64,000 bases of DNA from Laburnicola sp. R22_1. Its lineage: Eukaryota; Ascomycota; Dothideomycetes; Pleosporales; Didymosphaeriaceae. Location: NCBI GenBank assembly GCA_014281115.1, contig JACONQ010000016.1, positions 992,001-1,056,000 of the forward strand, in the 5' to 3' direction. Below the pieces are notes generated by a model that was not told where the DNA came from, made no database searches, and was given only the letters and a program-made list of their open reading frames with translations. Every line of letters begins with the position of its first letter. Position 1 is the stretch's first letter. Positions 1 through 8,900 of the stretch are shown one piece after another. The position numbers and the translations under genes were made by a program.

Positions 1-215
1 AGGTAGGTGATATATTGTAGAAGCCCCTTTTCTTGTTGTGGATGGAGTAGACGACGTGTACCATCAGTGATAGTACGCGCCTGCGTGACGCGTTGGTGCC
101 TGCGCGTCAACGTAGAGCGTACAACACCAAATTCTTTGGCGATTTTATTGTATGATAAAAATTCTCCTGGTTCTTGCGCTTCGATTGCTGCTATCGCGGC
201 GTTAATTGGGTCCAT
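1..215 (-). CDS. Fot1/pogo transposase, N-terminal fragment (partial)
   Basis: The minus-strand reading frame opens at 215 with MDPINAAIAAIEAQEP and continues open to the window edge. It covers a helix-turn-helix (Psq-type) DNA-binding region, with SYNKIAKEFGVVRSTLTRRH at about residues 21-40. This closely parallels the N-termini of the transposases at 35615 (minus) and 35808 (plus). No stop is seen in these 71 codons, so this copy may be less decayed than the others, but the catalytic DDE region is outside the window. Family assignment is by recognition of the N-terminal motif and of its paralogues in this window. Confidence 0.7.
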   Translation of the reverse strand, partial: MDPINAAIAAIEAQEPGEFLSYNKIAKEFGVVRSTLTRRHQRVTQARTITDGTRRLLHPQQEKGLLQYITY

Positions 216-304
216 ATTGGTGGAGTTGGGGCGCGTCAAAGTTGGGGCGCGTCATGTTGGGGTTGCGCATTGAGTGACGGTGCGCATTGACTGCCGAGAC
301 AGGG
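1..304 (-). mobile_element. Fot1/pogo DNA transposon, 5' end only (cut by window edge)
   Basis: The right-hand end of a Tc1-mariner superfamily (Fot1/pogo group) element whose transposase reads leftward off the window. The outer end reads inward as CCCTGTCTCGGCAG and is followed outside by TA at 305-306, the dinucleotide duplicated by this superfamily. Two GTCAATGCGC / CTCAATGCGC-like blocks lie in the terminal region. The same two-block layout is seen in the terminal repeat of the element at 33580-35704, so the two are probably related families. The other end is outside the window. Confidence 0.75.
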
Positions 305-470
305 TATTAACACTAAAGAATGCCCTATTAGCTTGGCGCCTTTAACAAGCTTTTCCACCGCCTTAACTATATAAGTTAGGGAACTATCTACATGCCTTTA
401 AATTCTCTGCTTAACTAGCGTTAATTGCGACCTAAGTTTTGTACTATTTCGCGGAGTTTGCGACTCCTAT

Positions 471-1703
471 GTACTATTGCGAATAGTACAAAGTGGAGGC
501 GTACGCAGGCGGACGTCAAGCTGCGATATTACAACTTCTGGGTTGTGGGGCACTAGGCCAGCACCTCGAAAGCCTTCTTTAATATTACTTTTAGTAATTA
601 AAGCCTTAAAAGCAGTAATAAAGCAAGGTAGAAACTTAATTTTGGTGATGTGCGTGATGTGGTTGCGTATTAGATTCTTAGCTTGGCGCCCATACGCCTT
701 TTTTAACGGCGTAAAACAACCTACGTTAAGTGGCTATAAGAGGTGCGATGAATGTGGAGGCATATAGAGAGTAATAATATTACTCTTTTTGTAGTAATTC
801 TGGAATTTGAGAGAGTTGTGACTTTTGTGGCTATTAATAATAAGCAAACGTGCTCTACTAGTAGTACGCCTCTTTGTATACTTATTAAAGTGCTTTAGCC
901 ATTATAGACTAAGCTTATTTGTTGTCTAGCTGTTCTTAGAGACTGCAATAACCTAATTATAAGGTAGATCCTTCTCCTTATACTAGGCGGAGAGGTGGTG
1001 CTTGTCCCCAAAGATAATAAAGGATGGGATCCACCACCCTATTGCGTTGATGCCTTGGATAACTGTTGTCCACTCCCTATTGCCCTACTGCACCTGCTTT
1101 GGCCGTCCTTGACACTTAGAGCCTGTAACTACCGCTCTAGTTGATATTATGCCCATTATAAAGCCAGACTTATTGAAATTGTAGGTGTCCTTATTCAGGA
1201 TACTATACTTGGCCTTTATGTTCTCTATAAGCTGGAACTAGCCTCGTATTACCTTAGGATCCTCCTAGAGGGCTCTCTTGTAGTTGTACTTTTAATTAAA
1301 CTTGACTTAAAGCTTTAGCTAGCGCTTAACAAAGTTATAAGGCCACCTTTAGCCAACTAGCTTGTAGTGGCGTGCAGCTAGTAAAGAATTGGCCATATCT
1401 TTTATAGTATTAAGCTGGGGTGAAAATTCTTGCGTGTCTAGGTCGAGTATATGCTGCATAATCACCTACTCCTCTCTTATAGTAAGTTTTATTTTATTGG
1501 GTGCGTAGTCGCGTCTAAACGTCTTTCTAGCGCGTTAGTTGCTAAGTGTACTTTAAGAGATGTTATAGAGGACTGCAGCGCGTTGCTAAGAGAGTGTTGC
1601 GTCTTATTTAATAGCCTAGATTGTAAGCTGTATACGCGCTTCTTTTAATGCTAGTGGTTTATTGTGTGGTTAAGGCATCGTGTTGTACTATTGCTGATAG
1701 TAC
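471..1703 (-). mobile_element. Shortened, decayed pogo-like transposon with palindromic ends
   Basis: Ends are marked by near-palindromic 19-bp sequences, GTACTATTGCGAATAGTAC at 471-489 and GTACTATTGCTGATAGTAC at 1685-1703, which also form an inverted pair. A further partial copy lies at 441-450. The interior aligns by eye with the pogo-like element at 43331-45201, but the stretch matching about 43480-43980 (the transposase C-terminus) is missing, so this copy is internally or terminally deleted. AT-rich decay with many stops is consistent with RIP. Whether the palindromes are true terminal repeats or a neighbouring repeat is not certain. Confidence 0.55.
540..1660 (-). pseudogene. pogo-like DDE transposase relic
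   Basis: Minus-strand translation gives recognisable transposase blocks broken by stops. Near 1170-1000 it reads KSGFIMGIISTRAVVTGS, then GRPKQVQ, a stop, GNREWTTVIQGINAIGWWIP and SFIIFGDKHHLS. The first Asp of the DDE triad normally sits just before this 'GFIMG' block. Around 1480-1280 it reads EVIMQHILDLD-like and MANSLLA blocks matching the paralogue at 43480-45117. Several stops are TAG or TAA at positions where the relative has Gln or Trp. It cannot encode a working enzyme. Confidence 0.65.
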
Positions 1704-2058
1704 GTTTTGGTGGGGTCTTGGCAAAGTGATCGACTCGATGGAATGATCGACTCGAGTGCAAAGTACGTTATAAAAAAGTAATAAAATAGTTAGGTTAGTT
1801 ACTATTATAATTATTGTTATTATTATTGTAGTAAAAAATATTATTAAAGAAATTATTAACTACGTAACACAGTAGTTAGTTAAACAGCCGGCCCGGGATC
1901 ACGTGATATCGCAGATTGACCCTAGGGGAGAAAGAGTGATGGGTATATAGTGTTGTGTGCTTAAAATGTTGTGAGATGCGTATATAGAGGTGTGGAGGGA
2001 CAATGTTGTTGATGTTGATGGACACATGAAACAAAATAGGGTCCATGTATGCTTGCAA
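1704..2058. other. Intergenic: AT-rich tract, then transition to normal composition
   Basis: Positions 1755-1870 are a simple A/T-rich tract of TTATTATTATTG-like runs. Two copies of GATCGACTCGA lie at about 1728 and 1744. At about 1885 composition changes sharply to GC-balanced sequence beginning near CCCGGGATCACGTGAT, which contains the perfect palindrome ATCACGTGAT. I see no gene here. Confidence 0.6.
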
Positions 2059-2424
2059 TCAAACCGGAAGCACACTCGTAGTGGTGGCATTGTAGCCCAG
2101 GGTTGAGAGAACAGCAAATGTAAGAGATCGACTCGTGTCCTTCTCTGTCAGTTGCTGATCTTTGGCCGCGTTCTCAGCCTGGAGCTGAGTAATCTGCTCC
2201 TCGAGCTTGGCAGCCTGATTCTTCGGACAGCGTATTAGTAGCCACAATAACCAAAAGCAGGGGTAGGGTAGAGCGGGGAACTTACATGCCCAACCAGCGT
2301 TCAAACCATGGAGATGTTGGGGTGGGTTTTCGCCTTTGATGACGACGGAGAAGGGGTCGATCCTCAGGGTAGATGCGTCATTCAGGAGGGTTGTCATACT
2401 AATCAACGAAAATATATCCAACAC
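2059..2424 (-). CDS. Small hypothetical protein with a short coiled coil
   Basis: A 121-codon minus-strand ORF of unknown function. The N-terminal half contains DPFSVVIKGENPPQHLHGLN. The second half contains a heptad-like coiled-coil stretch, KLEEQITQLQAENAAKDQQL (about residues 74-93), and a short hydrophobic block, PCFWLLWLLIRC, lies between. That hydrophobic block is suspicious. It falls in a segment with a textbook fungal intron signature (donor GTAAGT at about 2292, a TACTAATAC branch-like site, then AG). Neither obvious acceptor (65 or 71 bp intron) keeps the coiled-coil frame, so the true structure is unresolved. It could be a real small gene, a gene fragment or chance. Confidence 0.35.
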   Translation of the reverse strand: MLDIFSLISMTTLLNDASTLRIDPFSVVIKGENPPQHLHGLNAGWACKFPALPYPCFWLLWLLIRCPKNQAAKLEEQITQLQAENAAKDQQLTEKDTSRSLTFAVLSTLGYNATTTSVLPV

Positions 2425-2602
2425 TCACCCAGCTCAACTATCAACCGAAGAAGTTGAGAAGAAAGCTGGAGAGCTGCTGTCCAGATTCTTCAGGTGCGAG
2501 GTCGTCCTTAAATACCCAAAGAAGGTGTTTGGGGTAAGACAGGTCTGGAGATAGGGCTGCGTCGTTTTTTGGACAAACGTTGCGCAAACTGTTTGGTGGT
2601 GG

Positions 2603-3130
2603 TTGATGGGAGGGATGTCGGAGACAAATAGCAAAGACCTGTCTTGGAGAGCAAAGGACTGTCTCGAACCCCAGAGTACTGTCTCAAACACAAACCCACA
2701 TCATCCCTCGACCAACCATCACACAAACCATCTATCGACACCAAACAAAACCCAGACATGCGAGTCAAACCGCAAAGTAAGGTCTCAAACATCTTCAACC
2801 ACAAACCTCTTAAACCACAAACCTCTTAAACCACAAACCTCTCAAACCACAAGTCTCGCAGGAGTGAAACAGAATAGCAAAGCACCGTCCCAACCCCCAA
2901 AGTCATCCCAAACAGCAAAGCTGTCTCAAGTAAACAAACACGCTTGCCATCTTAAGCCACAAACCACAAACCTCCCAGGAGCGAAGCAGAGCCTTGGCAC
3001 TATCTACAGCCGCGGTGAGAATCGTACGTGTATGCGCTGTGGGGGCAGGTGTAGTATAGGCAGACGGCTTGAGATATCCTGCTTAAACTGTCGTGTTGAC
3101 GCTACAAAGGTACCATTTCGACGGAGCTGA
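2603..3130 (+). CDS. Low-complexity protein with a C-terminal paired CxxC motif
   Basis: A 175-aa ORF. About residues 1-135 are rich in Asn, Thr, Ser, Lys, Pro and Gln and probably disordered; they include an imperfect repeat of the 'LKPQTS / NHKPLKPQT' type encoded by a 16-bp tandem repeat. The last 40 residues hold TCMRCGGRC then ISCLNCR, giving two CxxC pairs about 15 residues apart, as in a small zinc-binding fold. The C-terminal tail of the kinase gene at 5966 has a similar pair (RRCAKC then VSCGRC). No family is recognised. Low complexity makes it possible that only the Cys tail is a real gene piece. Confidence 0.35.
   Translation: MMGGMSETNSKDLSWRAKDCLEPQSTVSNTNPHHPSTNHHTNHLSTPNKTQTCESNRKVRSQTSSTTNLLNHKPLKPQTSQTTSLAGVKQNSKAPSQPPKSSQTAKLSQVNKHACHLKPQTTNLPGAKQSLGTIYSRGENRTCMRCGGRCSIGRRLEISCLNCRVDATKVPFRRS
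2799..2855 (+). repeat. 16-bp tandem repeat, about 3.5 copies
   Basis: The unit CCACAAACCTCTTAAA begins at 2799, 2815 and 2831, with a diverged start at 2847. It lies inside the low-complexity ORF at 2603-3130 and shifts reading frame between copies, since 16 is not a multiple of 3. Confidence 0.8.
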
Positions 3131-3954
3131 TTTGACGGTTTTGTAGCGGGACTAACGCTCGAACTTTCTGTGTTCACGCCACTAATGTGACGAAGCTATG
3201 GGAAGCTGATAACAACAAGGCTATGGAGTACACAACGACCTCACCATGTCTGTTGCGTCGTACGATACGTCGCCCGAAGCCTGGAAACACCACACCTCTA
3301 TTGGTCTCTTTCAGTCACCCACCCTCTCTGCTACGCGGACGGTGATGATCTCAGACTACACCTTGACTATTTCCAGCAATAATAGGCACAGATGGTTGAT
3401 TAATTCTTCATTTATCGTCTTTTTCAACCAATTCAAATCGATTGGCGAAGCGATGCGCCACCTGATCACAGAGCGTTGCGAAGGCCACGAAGACCATGTT
3501 TAAATCCGACGAGGTCAAGGGTTCCTTCTTCCTAGCTACTTTGCAAGGTACTACCTTCTATGGACCGCGTTATTGATAACCTCAGTTCCCAGGACGTCAC
3601 CAAGTTTATTGACACCGAGTCCAAAATCCTCGACCACCGACAGGGCTGATTCAAGCCACAAGGTTTCTCTTCGCCTTGTCAGAAGGCTGGACGGTTCTGC
3701 CCGCGCGTGTGGTGACAGGTTGTATCTCGGGATGCTCAGCCTGGTCTGGCGTCAGCCTAGCGGATCGCCTCGAAGTCCCCTAGTCTGCGCCTGTTGATGA
3801 TGATGTGGGCGCAGATTGGCGGGTGGGAGAGTGGTCTGCGCCACTGAGTGGAGATGACGGCATGGCCGAAGGGTGCCTGTGGTCAAGTGACACTCGTGAC
3901 TCGAGTCGGCCTGAGCGTGATGGTGTCATCGTGTTCCGCGTTGATGTGCGCGGG
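3131..3954. other. No gene supported
   Basis: GC-balanced sequence with several short ORFs on both strands (for example 3246-3503 plus) that match no family I recognise and show no convincing splice structure. It lies directly beside the copia remnant at 3955-5752 and could be its eroded 3' part, but I see no reverse transcriptase motif. Confidence 0.4.
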
Positions 3955-5752
3955 TCATGTTAAAAATTGTTGTGTCCCCCAATGGGGTCCGAGTTTTGAC
4001 TGGACGACGTTCAATTGAGACAGAGTCGACAACGGGAATCTAATGAAGAACGGCGCAGCTGAGAACTTCGTATAGGACTGGGAAGCAACGTTTCGGGTTT
4101 CCATTATGATGTGATGGACTATCATGGTGTTGCGTCTGTATCCAACAAACACTTCAGCTTGGCGGAGGAGTTTCGAGCCGGGTTGGCGCGCCTCAACGAG
4201 TAAGTGAGCGAACATCTTAATGCCGGAAGGGTGAAGGTGCTTGAAGCATGGCTTCGCGCCATGTAAGAGCTCATGTGGCGTGCGTCCCAGGTTATCAACA
4301 TCGTCTGGTGAAATGTTCTTAAGGAAATTGGTAGCGTGCCAAATGAGGAGAAGTGCGTCAGAATGTATTATAGAGCGTGCAATCTGTATAATCCATTTAA
4401 TCCCATCGCTCAAGCGTTACATGTTTTTGTCGGTGGAGGGGCCGAAATTTTTCAGGCTGTTAAGCTCGTGATGATAGGATGACACCATGCCATGTTCAAT
4501 GTCCATGCGACAGAGGTCATTCGGTAACGGCGCGGTACTCACCGCCATTGCCGCTTCACAATAGACTCCGATGTGTCGTCGGGGGTTGTGTGCGCGTTGA
4601 ACTGGGTGTTGGCATAGGCAATGAACTCCCGTGGTACGTCCGACTTCTTTTGCCGCCCATACTTGGCCTGCGGAATTTCCCGGACCAGTCCGGGTGTATG
4701 ATTTCGAGCGGTTTTCGATTTGTGCGCCGAAAATGAAGCTCCCGGCGTGGGCCGGCGTCGCTTTGATTTTGACAGCATGCAATCCTCGCATTGAAATCCT
4801 TGGGTTTAGCGAGTACCAGATGGCCATCTTAGTACACCCTCTTGGGGTTTGCGATGTTTTAATGAGCGATCGAGTGGTGAAACTCATAGTAGGATGTGAA
4901 GCATCCCACTGCGCGCGCCGAAACCATGGGTCGACGGGTGAATGACATGTTGATGGTCTCAGGCTTTGCCGGCCAGGTGCTGATGGACGTAGGCGGGTCG
5001 TCTTCGTCGAACGGAGGGTACCATGTTGCGCAGACGCTGGTTACCCCGATGCATTCGCCATTGGCGAACCGGTCTGGATCTGTACAATGTCCGCAGTGTG
5101 CTTCGCCCAAGTGGGACAGGTACCATTCGAGAGGGAAAGATGGTTGCCTTTGCTGTAGAGTTCGAAACCGTGGTGACGGATGTATCTCTTTACTGTAGAG
5201 GGGTTTGGTCCGTTCAACAGGCTTCAGCTGACCCGTCAGGCATCCTGCAGCGTAATCGAACAAGCCCCATCCCACTAATAGATAACTCCAAACAGCCAGC
5301 ACCGGTGATCGTTCCTTACTTGGGTGACGAGAACACGAAATCATCTACGCAGCGGGTCATGTTTCGTTAGACACCAGTGTCGAAGAGCCATACTGAAGGT
5401 GGGTCGATGGCTGACGGCCGACGGAGAGGAGCGTGGGCCGTACACCTTCCAACCGAGTACGCTTACCGTTCGCGTCGATGAACGCTGTCCGCATCGACTT
5501 GGACGTGATCTGCGTTGGCGGTGGTAGCGATGCAGTCAAGTCAATGGTCGCACTGATTGTAGGTTTCCTGGCGCCAGCGAGAGCGGTGGATGCGGTCACC
5601 TCTGTGGCACTGTCATCATTGGTGTTGGCTTTCTGGCGCTTGCCAGAGTCCCGCCCTGCGCCACGCCCTGTAGCCATTGGCGCAGCTTCCTGTTGCCGCT
5701 CCATGTGTTTCCTAATCTCGTTGCAGTTAGGGCAGATATGCCTAATGAGCAT
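3955..5752 (-). pseudogene. Ty1/copia polyprotein remnant (integrase side), GC-rich and frameshifted
   Basis: Minus-strand frames carry pieces of a copia-type polyprotein. At 4413-3955 the downstream part of integrase is recognisable: LIWHATNFLKNISP, then GRTPHELLHGAKPCFKHL (the usual TP-E-L-G-KP-hL block), then GSKLLRQAEVFVGYRRNT (the usual SKL..R...FVGY block). Upstream, at 4778-4539, PREFIAYANTQFNAHTTP resembles the second catalytic-Asp region of integrase. At 5752-5357 there is a gag-like piece starting HICPNCNEIRKHMERQ. The pieces are in different frames with stops between, so it is dead. Unlike the elements beyond 20 kb it is GC-rich and does not show Gln-to-stop RIP decay. The 5' half of this assignment is weaker than the 3955-4413 part. 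Confidence 0.5.
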
Positions 5753-5965
5753 CAGGTTGTGTTCTCGGCACTAGGAGCATTCTGAGGCGGCGGAAGTGGC
5801 TTGAGGGCGAGCCCTCCTACGCCGTGCGCAATCGGTGGTGCGTTTGGCGCGGGCGGCGGTGTGTTTCGCTGCATAAGCTATTGAGTCAACGGTGCTTTCG
5901 AGGGTGAGCTTGCCTGAGATGACACTCTCTTCGTTCGTGAATTAAACTTGTTACGTTCGTAGTCT

Positions 5966-8900
5966 TTACTGTTCACAACGCCCACATGAAACCTCCCTGA
6001 TAATATCTAGCCCTGTTTGTCCACGCAGACGCTCCCTATAATAGCCTAATCCGTTGCATTTCGCACAACGTCGTTGATTAGTGGTATCAGAAGAACTACG
6101 GGGTCTCGATCTGTTGTAGTATTCGTCAGGTCTTTCCGGCGGGTGTCTAGATCCTGGATTTAGCTCTGGATTCCAGCGTCGCGTCGATACTGGACTAGTT
6201 GGATGAAGTCGAGTTGGTAAGGAGCTATGCGTGTGGACTTGCGGTACTGGTGTATACCGATTTTCCTCCAATGAGTGCGCACGCGGACGTCCTGGAGATG
6301 GTGGGTACTGTAATTGTCAGGAAGAGGAGTAAGAAAGAGCAAGAATTACCTACCAGATATTGAGGACTTAGTGGAGATATTTCTAGCGATGCTTGCCTCG
6401 AACTCACTGGGGGAAATATCTCTCCGGAAGGTGAGTTTCTTCGCGGTGGTTCTGAGGTGAATGTGGGAGTGACGATCTGCGGTACGCCTGGGCAAGCTCT
6501 TGGATCCGCAGGCTTGTATGATGGGCGAGACGGTGAGGTTGGTTTTGGCGAAGATCCTCCTGGCTGTTGTGGAGGTAAGTCCACGGCTGGGCTGGAAACT
6601 TGGGCAGCGCCCTGAAACCTCACGCGCTTATCGCCAAGCTGAGAATCTCGAGATCCATGCGATCGCCATGAATTCACCGAGCTGGTCGAAGACTGTAGGG
6701 AAAGAGGAGAAGGTGCGCGATCTCTTGTCGTCCTGCTTTCTTGGTCCTCTGGTTCACTGACTCGAAGTATTGGACTCTTCTCTCCGTCATCGTCGCCGTC
6801 ATCACCACCTTCCGATCCCAACTCTTCTACTCGTCCCATGTTCTCTATTTCTGCTTTGCGTGCGAGTTCTTGTTGTTTATCAGCAGCTTTCAGCATGTCG
6901 ATCAGCTTCATCACAGGGTCAATAGCGTTCCTTATATGATCAAGGATTACCGGGGGTGCTCCAGCAGCAAGGGCAGCTCTTGTGATGGCGACACCTTTTC
7001 TTCCCCTCATGCTGCCCGACTGGCCGCTCACGACAAAGAACTTCTTCAAAACGGCTTTCGTTACCGGGCCGTATTTTCTGAGGAAGCCGACGTCTTCGCC
7101 GTGCCTCCGTTCGACCTGGCTGTCGTTCCCCCGCTCTTGGAGGCGCAGGTGATAAGTGTCGCGCACGTCGTACTCCAGTAGTAGATCCTGAAGGTCGCGA
7201 TCCCGCTTTTCGATTGCAAGGTCTCTGATTTCTTCATAGTCCTTGCTCAGCCATCCTCCGGCTTCCAGGATCATTTCAGTCAGTGCCCAGTCCGAGGAAC
7301 CGACGGCTTGATAGAGCGCATTGACATATTGTGGATGACTCGCGAAAATGTCGGCCCGATGTTTCAATAACAGGCGGGTGATGGCTCGCCTCTTGCCTAC
7401 AGTGGCAGCAATGAGCGGCGTTCCATACTTGCCACCACTTGCGCTCGGATTTGCATGATGCTCGAGCAAGAGTCGAACTGCTTCGTGGTTTCCGACCGCC
7501 ACCGCTGCTTGGAGCGGGGTACCGTACTTCCTGCATCGCGCGTCGACGTCGTCATAATTATCCAAAAGATCCTGCAATCTCGACAGATCATCCGCAAGGA
7601 TCGCACTGCACAATTCGTCTCCTACCAGAGCATAGCCAATCTTCATCGTCTCCGCTAGCGCCATCTCCTCTCTCCGCCAGTCGATAGCATGAATTTGACA
7701 GATGTCTTGGAAGCTATGGCCTCGGATAAACTCTTCCGGCCTCCACGGATGTCGAAGATGGTTTCCTTCCTGAGACCAGACGTAGGTACTCGCAAGAACA
7801 GAACGACTGTCGCCCGCTGTGAGTTGCACGTCAACAGTGACCAATTTTCGTTCAAAAAACCCATCTTGAACAGGCAATCTGTTGCCTTCTTTTGTTCGTA
7901 CTTGCGCACGCTTCAGGGTCTCGATATCCGAGGTGAAGATAAGGTCGCAGTATCTGAGTACCTCTTCCGTTACGCCGAGAATGAGAAACCCTACGACTTC
8001 TGCAGGAGGTGCCTTTTCAAGCGGAGGAAGGCCTCTCTGAGCCCTGTTTATCAATATTCGATTTGTTCGGGACGAATCTTGAATTGCTGCAAGTTGCATG
8101 CGGGAGGGTCTCCAGACGTCAAAGTCCTTGAGGCGGGCAGGCGTCATAGCTTCGGCAGCTCGCTTGACCGACATATCCACGAAAGCCCAGTCCTTGGACG
8201 TTGGCACGAGCCGCCGCTGGTGCATGGGAGAATATACACCTAGGATTGAGTGAGCGGCGAAGGCACGGAGGACGCTTGGAAACATCAGACGACCATAGAC
8301 AAAGAGGTTCCGGCTATCCATGGTGATCTCAGACGACGCCCGAACCTCTTTCATAGAAAACCGATTCGTGCCTGCCAAGATGTATGAGGGAACCAACGTG
8401 GCCTTGGGCAACGGGTAACAGGCTCGAGGGTCCATTGGCGGTGGTTTTAGCGGCTCCGGTGCAACAATGGGCATCTCATCTAGGTCTACAGTCCCCTCAG
8501 CTGGTTTGGATGGTAAAGGCCTTCGATCTGAGGTCAACACTGAGAACCTCCCGGATGATCTGGGCAATTCTTCGTCGGTTGGCTGCTTCTGGTCGAACCG
8601 AACCTCTTTATGTGTTGATTGTGCGCCCGGTGGTTTCATCGAGGACCGGAGAGGTTGGCTCAATGCTGCGGGCAGATGTTTTGGTGTGTCTTCTGCTACC
8701 TCCCTGCGAGTCTGCTCGTCGGAAGTCTGCTCCGCAGTTGCTAGATTTGATGGCGATGCCTCCGGATCCTCCGTTGGAATGGCGGAAGTGGGCGGGGATA
8801 TTTCAAGTTCATCTTGATCCAATTCGGCCGCTTGCACTTGCGCAGCGTCGTCGAGAGACTCCACGTCTGAAGCCACGCTGACAACACCCTTCTCTTCCAA

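Noticed and set aside
7..273. Plus-strand 88-aa ORF at the left edge
   Set aside because: The opposite strand encodes a clear Fot1/pogo transposase N-terminus over the same bases.
7689..8881. Long plus-strand ORFs (7689-8243, 8384-8881) opposite the kinase-ankyrin gene
   Set aside because: They are antisense shadows; the minus strand carries domain-level similarity across the region.
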